The notes under the pieces were generated by a model. It did not search any database. It had not been told where the DNA came from and worked only from the letters and a program-made list of their open reading frames with translations. A stretch of 64,000 nucleotides of DNA from Bacillota bacterium (GTDB lineage: Bacteria > Bacillota > Sulfobacillia > DUSP01 > JBFMCS01): NCBI GenBank assembly GCA_040754315.1, contig JBFMCS010000062.1, positions 32,228 to 96,227 on the forward strand. The letters are read 5' to 3'. The position numbers were made by a program, and so were the translations under genes. This document shows positions 1 through 9,076 of the stretch, piece by piece. Every line of letters starts with the position of its first letter. Within the stretch, counting starts at the first letter, position 1.

Positions 1-1844
1 AGCCCCTCTAGTCCCAGGGCCTCCATGGTGGCCCTGGGGGGTGTTCCATCATGATCCCACCCCATTGCCCGGTAGAAGTCATCCACCAGTGCCCTGACCC
101 TCACAGTGGTCCCCTGGGTGGGTCCCGGGTCAGGCACGGGTACTGCCTGGAAGTGCTCGGGCAGGGTGTCTTCAGTACCGTGGGCGCCATGCACCAGGTT
201 GAAGAGGCGTTCCGAGTTGATGATGCGCTCACCCGCGGTGAAGAGGTCCCCCGCGGTGAAATGCCACCCGGTGACCGCCGAGGCAAGGCGAGCCTCCTTG
301 TCAAGGTCGAAGTCCCCTATGAGGGAGAGGGCGGGAACCTTGCAGATACCCAGGCCATCCAGGACAGCGCACACCGTCATGGTCCTCTTCACCAGATCTC
401 CCTTGCCTTCGTGGGAGAGACGGTCCACGGAACACTCCGTGCCGAAGGCCTCTTTGCCCTGCTCCGGCTTCCACCGGTACTCAGGGGTCGGGTAGACGCT
501 GGTGAAGTCCCCGCCCCTGGTGGAAACGGCATATCCCAGGGCGGTGCCCAGGGCTCCCCGGGGGTCGTAGCCCGTTAGCTCCAGCCCCTTCGAGTGGTGG
601 GCGTAGGCCTCGGAGCCCCGCCCTACCAGCTGGGCAGCCCCCCGGACACCGTGAGAGAGGACAGCCCCGAAGCCCTCCCTCCGCGCCATGAGGTCCATCA
701 TGGCCGCCATGGCAGTGGCGTTCCCCCAGGTGAGCTCGATCCCACCGGTATCATCCCGGGTGATGATGCCCCTTTCGTAGATCTCCATGGCAAAGGCCAG
801 CACACCGCCGGCGGAGATCACGTCTATCCCCAGGGTCCCTGCTAGGGCGTGGAGGTGCAACAGGGCCTCAGGGTCATCCAGGCCGCACTTGGCCCCAAGG
901 TTCATTATAGGTTCGATGTCCGGCCTCTCGCCACGGGTGCCAGCGTAGGGCCCCTGGCGTATCTCAAAGGAGGCCTTGCACCCCACGGGGCAGCGGTGGC
1001 AGGTGTGCCGCCGGGTGACGTAGTCTATGAGACGGGAGCCGTCGATCTGGCCAGCCCCCTCAAACCTGACACCCTGGTAGTTGCGGGTTCCCAGGATCCC
1101 CATATCGTTGGCCCAGTTCACAAAGGCGCTGTTGCTGTAGCGGGAGTACATCTCGTACCGGGATGAGGACCTTATAGCAAAGATGTACTCCCTGACGGAT
1201 TCCTGGGAACCGGGATGCGTGGTCCTCTCCCTCTTGGCCCGGACAACGATGGCCTTGAGGCGCTTGGACCCCATGACCGCTCCCATGCCCGTCCTTCCCG
1301 CGGCGTGCTGTGTTCCCGTGACCATGCAGGCGAAGGGAACCAGGTTCTCCCCTCCCACCCCTATCACGAGGACCTCCGAGCTAGGCCCAAACCGGGAGGC
1401 CAAGCCGCTTGCGACGGACCTGGTATCCTGGCCCCACCAGTCGCTGGCGTCCAGCACCTCCACCCGCCCGTCCTCCACCAGGAGGAGGGAGGGCCGGGGC
1501 GCCTGCCCACGGACGACCAGGCTCTGCACGCCGGCCAGGCGCAGGCGGGCGCCGAAGCCTCCCCCAACGTTGGAACTCCCGAGGAGTCCCGTCAGGGGAG
1601 AGCGGGCACTCACGTGGAGCCTGGCGGAGGAAGGCGCCTCCGTACCCGTGAGAAGCCCACAGCTGAAGCACAGGAGGTTCTCGGGACCCAGGGGGTCTGC
1701 CCCGGGCACCTGCCGCTCCAGGAGATGCCAGGAGTTGACGCCGCGGCCCCCGAGAAACCGCCGGTAGACCTGTTCTTCCTCGTGGGTAGTCACAGCCTCC
1801 TGGCAGTCAAGATCCATCCATACGGTACTGCCCATGGCACTCAT
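1..1844 (-). CDS. aor: Tungsten-containing aldehyde:ferredoxin oxidoreductase (3' end just off the window)
   Basis: Cytoplasmic enzyme family oxidising aldehydes to carboxylic acids with ferredoxin, using a tungsten bis-pterin cofactor and one [4Fe-4S] cluster. The frame is open for 614 codons to the left edge and only a few C-terminal codons should be missing. Seen: the N-terminal GGRG motif, GRTGMGAVMGSKRLKAI (typical of the family), cluster cysteines C282, C285 and C289 (CHRCPVGC) and a fourth in LGIC at C501. The ATG at 1844 follows a GAGGGGGG ribosome site. The gene is divergent from the M29-like gene at 2009. The family is clear; the aldehyde substrate cannot be told. Confidence 0.93.
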   Translation of the reverse strand, partial: MSAMGSTVWMDLDCQEAVTTHEEEQVYRRFLGGRGVNSWHLLERQVPGADPLGPENLLCFSCGLLTGTEAPSSARLHVSARSPLTGLLGSSNVGGGFGARLRLAGVQSLVVRGQAPRPSLLLVEDGRVEVLDASDWWGQDTRSVASGLASRFGPSSEVLVIGVGGENLVPFACMVTGTQHAAGRTGMGAVMGSKRLKAIVVRAKRERTTHPGSQESVREYIFAIRSSSRYEMYSRYSNSAFVNWANDMGILGTRNYQGVRFEGAGQIDGSRLIDYVTRRHTCHRCPVGCKASFEIRQGPYAGTRGERPDIEPIMNLGAKCGLDDPEALLHLHALAGTLGIDVISAGGVLAFAMEIYERGIITRDDTGGIELTWGNATAMAAMMDLMARREGFGAVLSHGVRGAAQLVGRGSEAYAHHSKGLELTGYDPRGALGTALGYAVSTRGGDFTSVYPTPEYRWKPEQGKEAFGTECSVDRLSHEGKGDLVKRTMTVCAVLDGLGICKVPALSLIGDFDLDKEARLASAVTGWHFTAGDLFTAGERIINSERLFNLVHGAHGTEDTLPEHFQAVPVPDPGPTQGTTVRVRALVDDFYRAMGWDHDGTPPRATMEALGLEG

Positions 1845-2008
1845 CAAGGCCCCCCTCAACCGTTAATGGCGACATAGACACCTATTTCTTCGCCAGGCCT
1901 TCTTCTCCTCCCGCTGGGTTGGCCTGCCTTGGAGGAAGAGCCTGCCCGGGGGTGAATAGGCTAGGTAGGAAATTTGGTTAGTGACGGTAAAGAAACGGGG
2001 GGAAGAAC

Positions 2009-2971
2009 ATGGGCGATCTCCAGGAAGCGGTAGCCATAGCGCTATCACAGTGCATGGGACTGGAACCCCACGAGAGTGTCCTTATAGTTACTGACGGTGT
2101 CAACCTTGAGGTGGCGGAGGCATTCTACGCGGCTGCTGGGGAGATGGCCAGGGACTACTCCATGGTGGTGTTCCCGCAGAGGGCCAGGAATGGTGAGGAG
2201 CCCCCCGCCTCGGTGGCGGCAGCCATGAAGGAAGCGAGCGTGGTGCTAGTCGCCGCATCCCGCTCCCTCTCCCACACCCGGGCGCGAAGGGAGGCCTGCC
2301 TGGCCGGCGCCCGGGTTGCGAGCATGCCCGGCATAACCCAGGATATGGCCGCCAGGGCCCTGAGGCTGGACTACGCGGCCCTGGCCCGCCGCTCGGAGGC
2401 CCTGGCCCGCATGCTCACAGAGGCCAAGGAGGCCCGGCTCACATCCCCCGGAGGCACCCTTGTCACCCTTTCCCTGGAGGGCCGGCAGGGCATGGCCGAT
2501 ACCGGCATCCTGCGGGAGCCCGGCAGGTGGGGAAACCTGCCCGCAGGGGAGGCCTGTATCGCGCCCCTTGAGGGTCTAACCCAGGGCGTTATCGTGCTGG
2601 ATGGTACCCTGGCAGGCTGGGGAAGCCTGGAGGAACCCATAACACTAGTGGTGGAAGCAGGCATTGTAAAGGAGGTATCCGGGGGCAAGGCGGCCTCCTG
2701 GCTCCGGGAGAACCTGGACGCCGCTGGTCCTGCCGGCCGGAATATTGCCGAGCTGGGAGTGGGCACGAATGACAGGGCCAGGATCACAGGGATACTCCTG
2801 GAAGACGAGAAGGTACTAGGCACGGCGCACGTGGCCATGGGCAACAGCCTGTCCCTGGGAGGGAGAGTGGATGCCAGCGTGCACCTTGATGGGGTAGTGT
2901 TCGAGCCCGTACTGGAACTGGATGGCCAAGTGGTGCTGGAGGGTGGGCACCTCAGGGTGGGCACCATTTAG
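2009..2971 (+). CDS. M29-like aminopeptidase (AmpS/NicX-type fold)
   Basis: A 320-residue protein resembling M29 aminopeptidases (COG2309), which also include NicX-type dioxygenases. The C-terminal half carries family-like stretches: a glycine-rich LPAGEA segment near residue 178, ELGVGTN near residue 248, and a late AHVAMG segment. Known M29 enzymes use two metal ions held by Glu, His and Asp; residues of these kinds occur in the same order here, but I could not align them rigorously. The ATG at 2009 has GGGGGGAAGA in front. It lies 48 bases before the sigma-54 activator on the same strand, so it may belong to the same peptide or amide utilisation locus. Confidence 0.7.
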   Translation: MGDLQEAVAIALSQCMGLEPHESVLIVTDGVNLEVAEAFYAAAGEMARDYSMVVFPQRARNGEEPPASVAAAMKEASVVLVAASRSLSHTRARREACLAGARVASMPGITQDMAARALRLDYAALARRSEALARMLTEAKEARLTSPGGTLVTLSLEGRQGMADTGILREPGRWGNLPAGEACIAPLEGLTQGVIVLDGTLAGWGSLEEPITLVVEAGIVKEVSGGKAASWLRENLDAAGPAGRNIAELGVGTNDRARITGILLEDEKVLGTAHVAMGNSLSLGGRVDASVHLDGVVFEPVLELDGQVVLEGGHLRVGTI

Positions 2972-3018
2972 AGGGTTCAGAATACCGCAAGCATAGCAAG
3001 CCCCGAGGAGTGATAGGG

Positions 3019-5070
3019 GTGGCGAATACTCCCAGGGTGACCGTAGTAAGTGTAAGCAAACTGACAAAAGAGATATTTGTCTCTCAGGTCCGGGAGTTCT
3101 TCGGAGCCTCGCTGGACGTACATACAGTCTGCTTCGAGGAAAGTGGGGCGTTCCGTAGCGATTCTGACATTGTGCTCGTATCCCAGGCCTCCCTGAAATC
3201 GAGCCTGCCGCCACTGCCTCCCGATAGTCCAGTGGTTGTTGCACGGCGATCTCTTGACATGGGACGTATTGCCGAAGTAATGTCTGTGCCTGCCGGGAAG
3301 GCACTGGTGGTCAGCAACATGCGAGAGGCGGCGGAAGAAGCCGTTGAACTGCTACTGGGCATAGGCATTAGCCATCTTGAGATGATCCCGTACTACCCTG
3401 GGGCCCCTCTCCCACCATATGAAGTCAGGGTGGCCATCACTCCAGGGATAGTGGGCTTGGTACCCCCCGGACTTCAAGTTGTTGACATCGGTGTAAGGCC
3501 CCTTGATGTTTCCACGCTTGTTGAAGTGGGTGTTAGGCTTGGCTTGCCTCTTGACAAGGCCAACATTCTAGGAGCCAGGTACAACAAGCGGATGGTGGCC
3601 CTCATTAGCGAGCAGGCACAGATGCTGGTGGAAATCAACGCGCTCACCAAGTACTTGGAGGCCATTCTGAACTCTGTTAATGACGGCGTCATAGCCGTTG
3701 ATGATCAACTCAGGATAATCGTGATGAACTCTGTGGCAAGCGAGATAACCAAGAGCAACTCTGGTCCCGGTGGAAGGCTGCACCAACCCCAGCTGGCCAA
3801 AGAACTGGAGGATCTGCTGAAGACGGGAAAGGCCGATATTAACCGGCTCATGCATCTGAACGGTCGACAGCTCCTGGTTACAAAAACCCCCGTATTCAGC
3901 AAGGACAAGACTGCAGCGGTAGTTGTCATACTCAAGGAAGTCACCGAGTTGCACCGTGCCTCTCGGGACCTCTCGCGGCAAATAAGGCGTAAAGCGTATA
4001 AGACCAAGTATTCCATTGATGACATTCTCGGGGACTCTACGGACATCCGCCGGACCAAGACCGTAATGAGAAAGATCGGCCCTACGAACCTGACGGTTCT
4101 CATTATGGGGGAGCATGGAACTGGCAAGGAGCTGGTGGCTCACGCCTTGCACAATCTCTCCAGGAGAAAGGGGCAACCCTTTGTCCCCGTCAACTTGGCC
4201 TCCCTACCGGAGACCTTGATTGAGAGCGAACTCTTCGGATACGAGGAAGGTGCCTTCACCGGGGCTCGAAAGGGCGGCAAACCGGGTTTGTTCGAGCAAG
4301 CGCATCCGGGAACCATCTTCTTGGACGAAATCGGTGACCTGCCGTTAAACACTCAAGTGAAACTTCTTCGAGTCCTCGAGGAGAAGGAAGTAATGAGAAT
4401 AGGTGGAACTAGCATCATTCCCATTGATGTCCGCATCTTAGCAGCAACCAACAAGGACCTCTTGAAAAGCGTAAGGCAAGGCTCGTTCCGCGCTGACCTT
4501 TACTACCGGCTGTGCGAATCACGCCTTATGGTACCACCTCTCCGGAGTAGAAAAGAGGATATCCCGCTTCTGGCCGCGCACTTCTTCACGAAATTCGGCC
4601 CCACCAGCGCACCTCTTTCGGAGCGGTTGCTCACCTGCCTCACTCGGTACGATTGGCCGGGGAACGTTCGCCAGCTTGAGGGGGTGATCCGCTATATCTG
4701 CAACACAACTGACGGGGACGACGATGAAGTGTATATTCTCCTGGATGAGATGCTCGAGGGCGACACTAATGAGCGAACGGAAGAGGAGTGGCTGGAAGTT
4801 CTCGAGGTCATTGAGGCAAGGGGATCTCGTGATGAGTACACCGCCATACTCCAGGAACTCCTGATCGCAAAAGAGGAGGGGCTACGGGCTGGCAGGGAGA
4901 GCTTGGTGAAAAGATGCCAGTCCCACGATCTCAGGGTCACCGGCAACATGATGCGCTCGCGTTTGGATGCCCTGCGGGCTCAAGGTTGCGTTGTTACGGG
5001 ACTGGGCCGGCAGGCAACACGGATTACGGAACGAGGAGAAGGGTTCCTTCGTTGGCTGAGACGGCACTAA
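3019..5070 (+). CDS. Sigma-54-dependent transcriptional activator with sensor and PAS-like regions
   Basis: An enhancer-binding protein: ATP hydrolysis by its AAA+ domain opens promoters held by RNA polymerase-sigma54. Order: N-terminal alpha/beta sensor region reminiscent of PrpR_N (about 1-190), a PAS-like segment (about 210-310), the AAA+ domain with Walker A GEHGTGKE (about 363-370), the sigma54-contact loop GAFTGA (about 411-416) and Walker B IFLDEIGD. The C terminus is not a Fis-type helix-turn-helix; it looks like a winged-helix region (about 590-680). GTG 3010 touches GAGGA with no spacing, whereas GTG 3019 has GAGGAG eight bases upstream, so 3019 is preferred. It probably controls the sigma54-type promoter at 5243 and the operon beyond. 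Confidence 0.9.
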   Translation: MANTPRVTVVSVSKLTKEIFVSQVREFFGASLDVHTVCFEESGAFRSDSDIVLVSQASLKSSLPPLPPDSPVVVARRSLDMGRIAEVMSVPAGKALVVSNMREAAEEAVELLLGIGISHLEMIPYYPGAPLPPYEVRVAITPGIVGLVPPGLQVVDIGVRPLDVSTLVEVGVRLGLPLDKANILGARYNKRMVALISEQAQMLVEINALTKYLEAILNSVNDGVIAVDDQLRIIVMNSVASEITKSNSGPGGRLHQPQLAKELEDLLKTGKADINRLMHLNGRQLLVTKTPVFSKDKTAAVVVILKEVTELHRASRDLSRQIRRKAYKTKYSIDDILGDSTDIRRTKTVMRKIGPTNLTVLIMGEHGTGKELVAHALHNLSRRKGQPFVPVNLASLPETLIESELFGYEEGAFTGARKGGKPGLFEQAHPGTIFLDEIGDLPLNTQVKLLRVLEEKEVMRIGGTSIIPIDVRILAATNKDLLKSVRQGSFRADLYYRLCESRLMVPPLRSRKEDIPLLAAHFFTKFGPTSAPLSERLLTCLTRYDWPGNVRQLEGVIRYICNTTDGDDDEVYILLDEMLEGDTNERTEEEWLEVLEVIEARGSRDEYTAILQELLIAKEEGLRAGRESLVKRCQSHDLRVTGNMMRSRLDALRAQGCVVTGLGRQATRITERGEGFLRWLRRH

Positions 5071-5242
5071 CCATGAGTGTTTTGCACTACCACAAGTAGG
5101 AGCATAGTCCACCGCGGGCCTTAGCCCCACCTGAGTCAATAGGGTATAATTGGTGGTATCTGGCCTCCCAATAGCGCCACTTGCTACCAGAAAGTCCCCG
5201 AAGCCTCCCAGCATGCCGCACACAAGAGCTAGCAGGTTGCTT

Positions 5243-5258
5243 GGGTACGATACTTGCG
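5243..5258 (+). promoter_or_regulatory. Sigma-54 (-24/-12) promoter for the 5.3-11.6 kb operon
   Basis: GGGTACGATACTTGCG matches the consensus TGGCACGNNNNTTGCW at 9 of 12 fixed positions, including the essential GG (5244-5245) and GC (5256-5257) ten bases apart. It lies about 90 bases before the dehydrogenase start and about 170 bases after the activator gene, leaving room for upstream activator sites. No obvious repeat for those sites was seen. Confidence 0.65.
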
Positions 5259-5348
5259 ATAGGCTATTCTGCATTTAACCCGTCGTGCGAGTCCAGGGGT
5301 CTGAAGACGCGGTGTTTGCCTTGTCAACAATACTGCACCAGGGGGTTG

Positions 5349-6137
5349 ATGCTATTGGATACGAGTTGGCTGAAGGGCAAGACAGCAATTGTCACTGGGG
5401 CCTCTTCCGGTATCGGGAGTGCACTGGCAGAATCTCTTGCCCTGGGAGGAGCCCAGGTTGCCCTGGCTGCTCGGAGTGAAACGAAGCTGAAAGAGAATGC
5501 TGCGCGTATTGAGGGGAAGGGAGGAACGGCACTACCGGTAAAGGCTGATGTCACCTTGGGTGCAGATGTCAACAACATGGTGGCTACTGTCGTAGATACC
5601 TTCGGTTCCATTGACTTCCTGGTAAACAATGCTGGCATATTCCCAGTCCTCCCCGTGCTCGAGATGGAAGAGAAGGAGTGGGACAGGGTCCTAGATACGA
5701 ACTTGAAAAGCGCATACCTGTGCTCCCGGGCAGCTGCAAGGATTATGATTGACCACGGAATCCCTGGAAGGATTGTGAACGTCAGTTCCACCTCTAGTAT
5801 CATAGCTAGGCCGGGATGTGCTCACTATGCAGCATCGAAGGCCGGAATGATCATGTTTACCAGGGTGCTGGCTCTCGAACTAGCTCCCTACGGAATTCTG
5901 GTAAATGCGGTTTGCCCTGGGGTAATCGGAACGGAAATCGTGGAGAGGCTAGCCAAGACTCAACAAGGGGAGGAGGAGAACCAGGCAAAACTCAATCGCA
6001 TTCCGCTAGGTAGGTGGGGTACTGTAGACGAAATCGTCGGCGCTGTCATGTATCTGCTCTCACCGAGTGCGAGCTATGCAGTTGGGTCATCTATAGTGAT
6101 TGACGGCGGCTATTGTCTAGGAATCCCCAAGTACTAG
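5349..6137 (+). CDS. Short-chain dehydrogenase/reductase (3-oxoacyl-ACP reductase-like)
   Basis: NAD(P)-dependent oxidoreductase, 262 residues. Seen: the Rossmann motif TGASSGIG (16-23), NNAG, a catalytic Ser in NVSSTSS, the YAASK pair (Y160/K164), and the C-terminal VIDGGY common to FabG-like members. An upstream in-frame ATG at 5181 would place the sigma54-type promoter inside the gene; ATG 5349 has AGGGGG just before it and gives normal family length, so it is preferred. First gene of the operon, 34 bases before the symporter. The substrate is unknown; the context suggests an alcohol, hydroxy acid or amino alcohol taken up by the neighbouring transporter. Confidence 0.88.
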   Translation: MLLDTSWLKGKTAIVTGASSGIGSALAESLALGGAQVALAARSETKLKENAARIEGKGGTALPVKADVTLGADVNNMVATVVDTFGSIDFLVNNAGIFPVLPVLEMEEKEWDRVLDTNLKSAYLCSRAAARIMIDHGIPGRIVNVSSTSSIIARPGCAHYAASKAGMIMFTRVLALELAPYGILVNAVCPGVIGTEIVERLAKTQQGEEENQAKLNRIPLGRWGTVDEIVGAVMYLLSPSASYAVGSSIVIDGGYCLGIPKY

Positions 6138-6171
6138 TAATGGCGCAACACCATTAACAGGGGGTGACATC

Positions 6172-7596
6172 TTGGACGCATACTCAATCGGCATCGGAGT
6201 CTACCTGGTAGCATTGCTGGTTATCGGGTTTATCTGTACAAAGTTCGTGAAGACCTTCGAAGATTTTGCCTTGATGGGTCGCCGGGTAAAGCCTTGGCTG
6301 ATAGTAGCAACGATTTCCGCTAGTTGGTACGGTGCTGGTACTGTATCAGGGCTACCATCCCTGGCGTTCCGGTCCGGCATGACAACACCTTTCATGTGGT
6401 TGATGGGTGCAAGCCTTGGCTACTTCATCGTGATTACTCTAGCCCCACGAGTTAACCGCACCAAACTCATAACCGTACCAGACATTCTCGAGGCACGGTA
6501 CGGACCAGCCGCTAGGTATCTTGGGCTGGTGGGAGTCCTTGGCACATGGTCAACATACATAGGCTACCAAATTATCGCCATCGGCTGGATCTTGGATGTG
6601 GCACTGGGCATTCCGCCCGTACCATGGGGTTTCATTCTGGGCTTCGGAATTGTGCTGATTTATACTGTGGCAGGCGGCTTGTATGCCGTGGTCTGGACAG
6701 ACTTCATACAGGCAATGGTAATGATTGTGGGTATTACCTTGATGGTGCCGGTCGCTCTCTCCAAGATCGGAGGAGTCGCAGCGGCTACTGCAGCCATCAC
6801 CGCGGTCGACAGTAATCTTTTCAACCCTTTTGGCGTGGGCTTCCTAACCGCAATAGGTTTCTTTTTAATGCTGTTTGGACTTGCAGTCTGTGACCCCACT
6901 ACCCACCAGAGGCTTCTTGCCTGTGAAAGTGACCGGTCGGCCAGAAAAGCGGCGTACGCGGCGCTGTTCATGCCCATCTTCTTCTACACTTTAATCCCCA
7001 TCGCTGCTCTCATGGCCCGGGTGCTCTTCCCCGATATTCCAAACCCGGAATATACACTGCTCTGGTTGGCCCGTTACCTTCTCCCCGCGATAGTGGGCGT
7101 ACCCTTGATGGTGGCTGTGGTCGCCACAGTGATGTCTACGGCCGACTCGGCACTGAATATATGCTCCACACTGATCATTAACGACATTTACAAGCGGCTC
7201 ATCAACCCCAAGGCCAGCGAACAAAGACTAGTCTTTCTCTCTCGGGTATTCGTCGTCGTATGGGCCATCTACGGACTTGTCTTGGCGTTTGCGTTACCAG
7301 GAGTGTTGGCGGGCCTGAGGATCGCCTACAGTATCATGGCGGGGGTTGTAAGCCCAGCCTTCCTTGCCGCCTTCCTGTGGAGGAGGGCAACGCCGGCCGG
7401 GGGAGTCGCAAGCCTGGCGGTGGGCTTGGTAACACTCATATACTCCTACTACAACGAACCATTCGGATTGAGTCCAGTAATTCCCACCATGCTCTTGGGG
7501 TGGATAGCCCTCATAGTGGTTTCCCTGGCAACTGCTCCGCCCGAGGATGAGCAGGTCAGGCTCTTCATGCCGCCCCGGAAGACCATATCCAGCTAA
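6172..7596 (+). CDS. Sodium:solute symporter (SSS family)
   Basis: Inner-membrane Na+-coupled importer, 474 residues with about 12-13 hydrophobic helices, the usual SSS size. Family-like signs: an N-terminal SIGIGVYLVALLVIGF helix, GRRVKPWLIVATISASWYGAGT, and an ADSALNICSTLIINDIYKR segment resembling the conserved SSS signature. The TTG start at 6172 has a strong AGGGGGTGA ribosome site. Substrates of this family include proline, pantothenate, sugars and acetate, and cannot be told apart here. The hydrolases downstream suggest an amino-acid-like or N-acylated compound. Confidence 0.9.
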   Translation: MDAYSIGIGVYLVALLVIGFICTKFVKTFEDFALMGRRVKPWLIVATISASWYGAGTVSGLPSLAFRSGMTTPFMWLMGASLGYFIVITLAPRVNRTKLITVPDILEARYGPAARYLGLVGVLGTWSTYIGYQIIAIGWILDVALGIPPVPWGFILGFGIVLIYTVAGGLYAVVWTDFIQAMVMIVGITLMVPVALSKIGGVAAATAAITAVDSNLFNPFGVGFLTAIGFFLMLFGLAVCDPTTHQRLLACESDRSARKAAYAALFMPIFFYTLIPIAALMARVLFPDIPNPEYTLLWLARYLLPAIVGVPLMVAVVATVMSTADSALNICSTLIINDIYKRLINPKASEQRLVFLSRVFVVVWAIYGLVLAFALPGVLAGLRIAYSIMAGVVSPAFLAAFLWRRATPAGGVASLAVGLVTLIYSYYNEPFGLSPVIPTMLLGWIALIVVSLATAPPEDEQVRLFMPPRKTISS

Positions 7597-7633
7597 TGTG
7601 CCACAAAGCCTCCGAAAAAGGAGTGAAAAGAAG

Positions 7634-7825
7634 ATGAAGGGCGGAGATTTGTTTCCACTGTGGCTGATAGGCTTCATGGCCATAGGACTATTCGGCGCCA
7701 TAATGATGACCATCTTCTTGTTTAGTGCAAGGGTGCCTACAGCATTTCTTGCCGTTGTTTACATGTTCGGGATACTTGCCGTGGGCACATGGCAGTACCT
7801 TGAACAAAGCAGGGAGGATACATAG
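7634..7825 (+). CDS. Small two-helix membrane protein linked to the symporter
   Basis: A 63-residue protein with two hydrophobic helices (about 8-27 and 33-52) and a charged C-terminal tail. ATG 7634 is preceded by AAGGAG; an earlier in-frame ATG at 7547 overlaps the symporter and lacks support. Small two-helix partners are known beside some SSS transporters, so an accessory role in transport is possible. I do not recognise a named family. Confidence 0.65.
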   Translation: MKGGDLFPLWLIGFMAIGLFGAIMMTIFLFSARVPTAFLAVVYMFGILAVGTWQYLEQSREDT

Positions 7826-7842
7826 ACACTAGTTCCAGCACA

Positions 7843-7864
7843 GGGGAGAGGGTTCACTCTCCCC
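7843..7864 (+). other. Hairpin between symporter genes and hydrolase genes
   Basis: GGGGAGAG, six-base loop, CTCTCCCC: a perfect 8-bp stem followed by C-rich rather than T-rich sequence. It may be an mRNA processing or stability element that partly uncouples the hydrolase genes; it is not a convincing intrinsic terminator. Confidence 0.4.
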
Positions 7865-7876
7865 TCCCCCCTGTGA

Positions 7877-9076
7877 ATGGAAGAAAGAGGTGCTGCCCTG
7901 TTGCTGATGGATAGGTGCGGTAGCAAGGATGAATTGCTTGAGTTGTTCTTGGAGGTATTAAGAGCTCCCAGCGTGAACCCTCCAGCATATACCAGGGAAG
8001 TCGCGGAGATAATCCATCAAGCATTCCGACGAGAAGGAATAACCTCGGAACTACTGGAGAAGGAACCGGGAAAGGCCAATGTGGTAGCTAGATTGGTTAA
8101 TTCTAAGAGGGGATCAACCGTGGCCCTCAACGGGCATATCGACGTCGTCCCCCCTGGTGAGGGATGGACGTGTGACCCCTTCGAGCCGGCTGTGTTGGAT
8201 AACTGGGTGGTGGCCCGGGGCGCTTCAGACATGAAATCAGGGGCCATTGCCATGGCATACTCCATGATACTGATGGCTCGCTCAGGAATGAACCTCTCTG
8301 GCAATATCCTGTACACTGCCGTTGCAGATGAGGAGACAGGTAGCTCGTGCGGTACTCGGTTCCTGATAGAATCAGGCGTGTTCGAGAACGTTGAGTGGGC
8401 AGTGGTAGGAGAGCCAACCGGGCTCAACGTCGAGCACGGCAATAGGGGAGTCATATGGATGGAACTGGTGATCGAAGGAGTCGCCTGTCACGCAGGTCGA
8501 TCTCATGTTGGCCAGAACCCCATTACCATAGCTGCAGAGTTGATAGAGGTTCTGTCACGTGACAGATTTGATGTTAGGAATAGTGAATTCGAGGTACCCA
8601 CTCCCAGCCTGACAGTAACCCGCATATCTGCAGGGATAGCAGACAATGTTGTACCACAGACTTGCACAATGACCCTGGATCGCCGGCTGCTTCCCGGGGA
8701 AAACGTGGCCAGGGCCACGGACACGATCCGGGAGGCGGTCCGCAATACGGTTGGGAATAGAGCCAAGGCTCACTGTTACGTCAAGACAGCATGGGAGCCA
8801 TACTATCTGGATCCTTGCCATCCCCTACTAGCGGTTGCATGTGGCTCGTGTGAGAGGATTCTGGGTCAGAAACCGGAGGTCAGGTGTAAGGGAGGCGCAA
8901 CTGACTGTTCTCATCTGTATCATATGGCTGGCATACCCTCAATACTTTTTGGGCCAGGTGAGCCTGAGGAGAGCCACGTGGTCGGTGAGAAGGTCTTGTT
9001 TGACAAGGTCGTGAAGTCTGTGGACATCTATGCTGATATCGTAAGGCAACTTCTTGGAGGGGAAGAGATTGAGTGA
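7877..9076 (+). CDS. M20 family metallohydrolase (ArgE/DapE/ACY1-like)
   Basis: Zinc-dependent cytoplasmic amide hydrolase, up to 399 residues. Seen: GHIDVVP (metal His and Asp), GASDMKSG (bridging Asp), ADEETGS (catalytic Glu pair), GEPTG, a dimerisation region starting with CHAGRSH, and the last-ligand region ESHVVGEKV. Members remove acyl groups from amino acids or cleave peptides. ATG 7877 has no ribosome site; TTG 7901 and ATG 7907 lie behind AAGAGGTG and are credible alternatives. It overlaps the deacetylase gene, so the two are translationally coupled. Confidence 0.88.
   Translation: MEERGAALLLMDRCGSKDELLELFLEVLRAPSVNPPAYTREVAEIIHQAFRREGITSELLEKEPGKANVVARLVNSKRGSTVALNGHIDVVPPGEGWTCDPFEPAVLDNWVVARGASDMKSGAIAMAYSMILMARSGMNLSGNILYTAVADEETGSSCGTRFLIESGVFENVEWAVVGEPTGLNVEHGNRGVIWMELVIEGVACHAGRSHVGQNPITIAAELIEVLSRDRFDVRNSEFEVPTPSLTVTRISAGIADNVVPQTCTMTLDRRLLPGENVARATDTIREAVRNTVGNRAKAHCYVKTAWEPYYLDPCHPLLAVACGSCERILGQKPEVRCKGGATDCSHLYHMAGIPSILFGPGEPEESHVVGEKVLFDKVVKSVDIYADIVRQLLGGEEIE

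Noticed and set aside
51..1166. Plus-strand open frames at the left edge
   Set aside because: They are antisense shadows of the aldehyde ferredoxin oxidoreductase, whose own frame is open and carries family motifs.
5143..5152. TATAAT-like box before the dehydrogenase operon
   Set aside because: No suitable -35 element at 16-18 bases; the -24/-12 element fits the adjacent activator better.
5181..5348. Extended N-terminus of the dehydrogenase
   Set aside because: It would contain the sigma-54 promoter, lacks a ribosome site, and is not present in SDR proteins.
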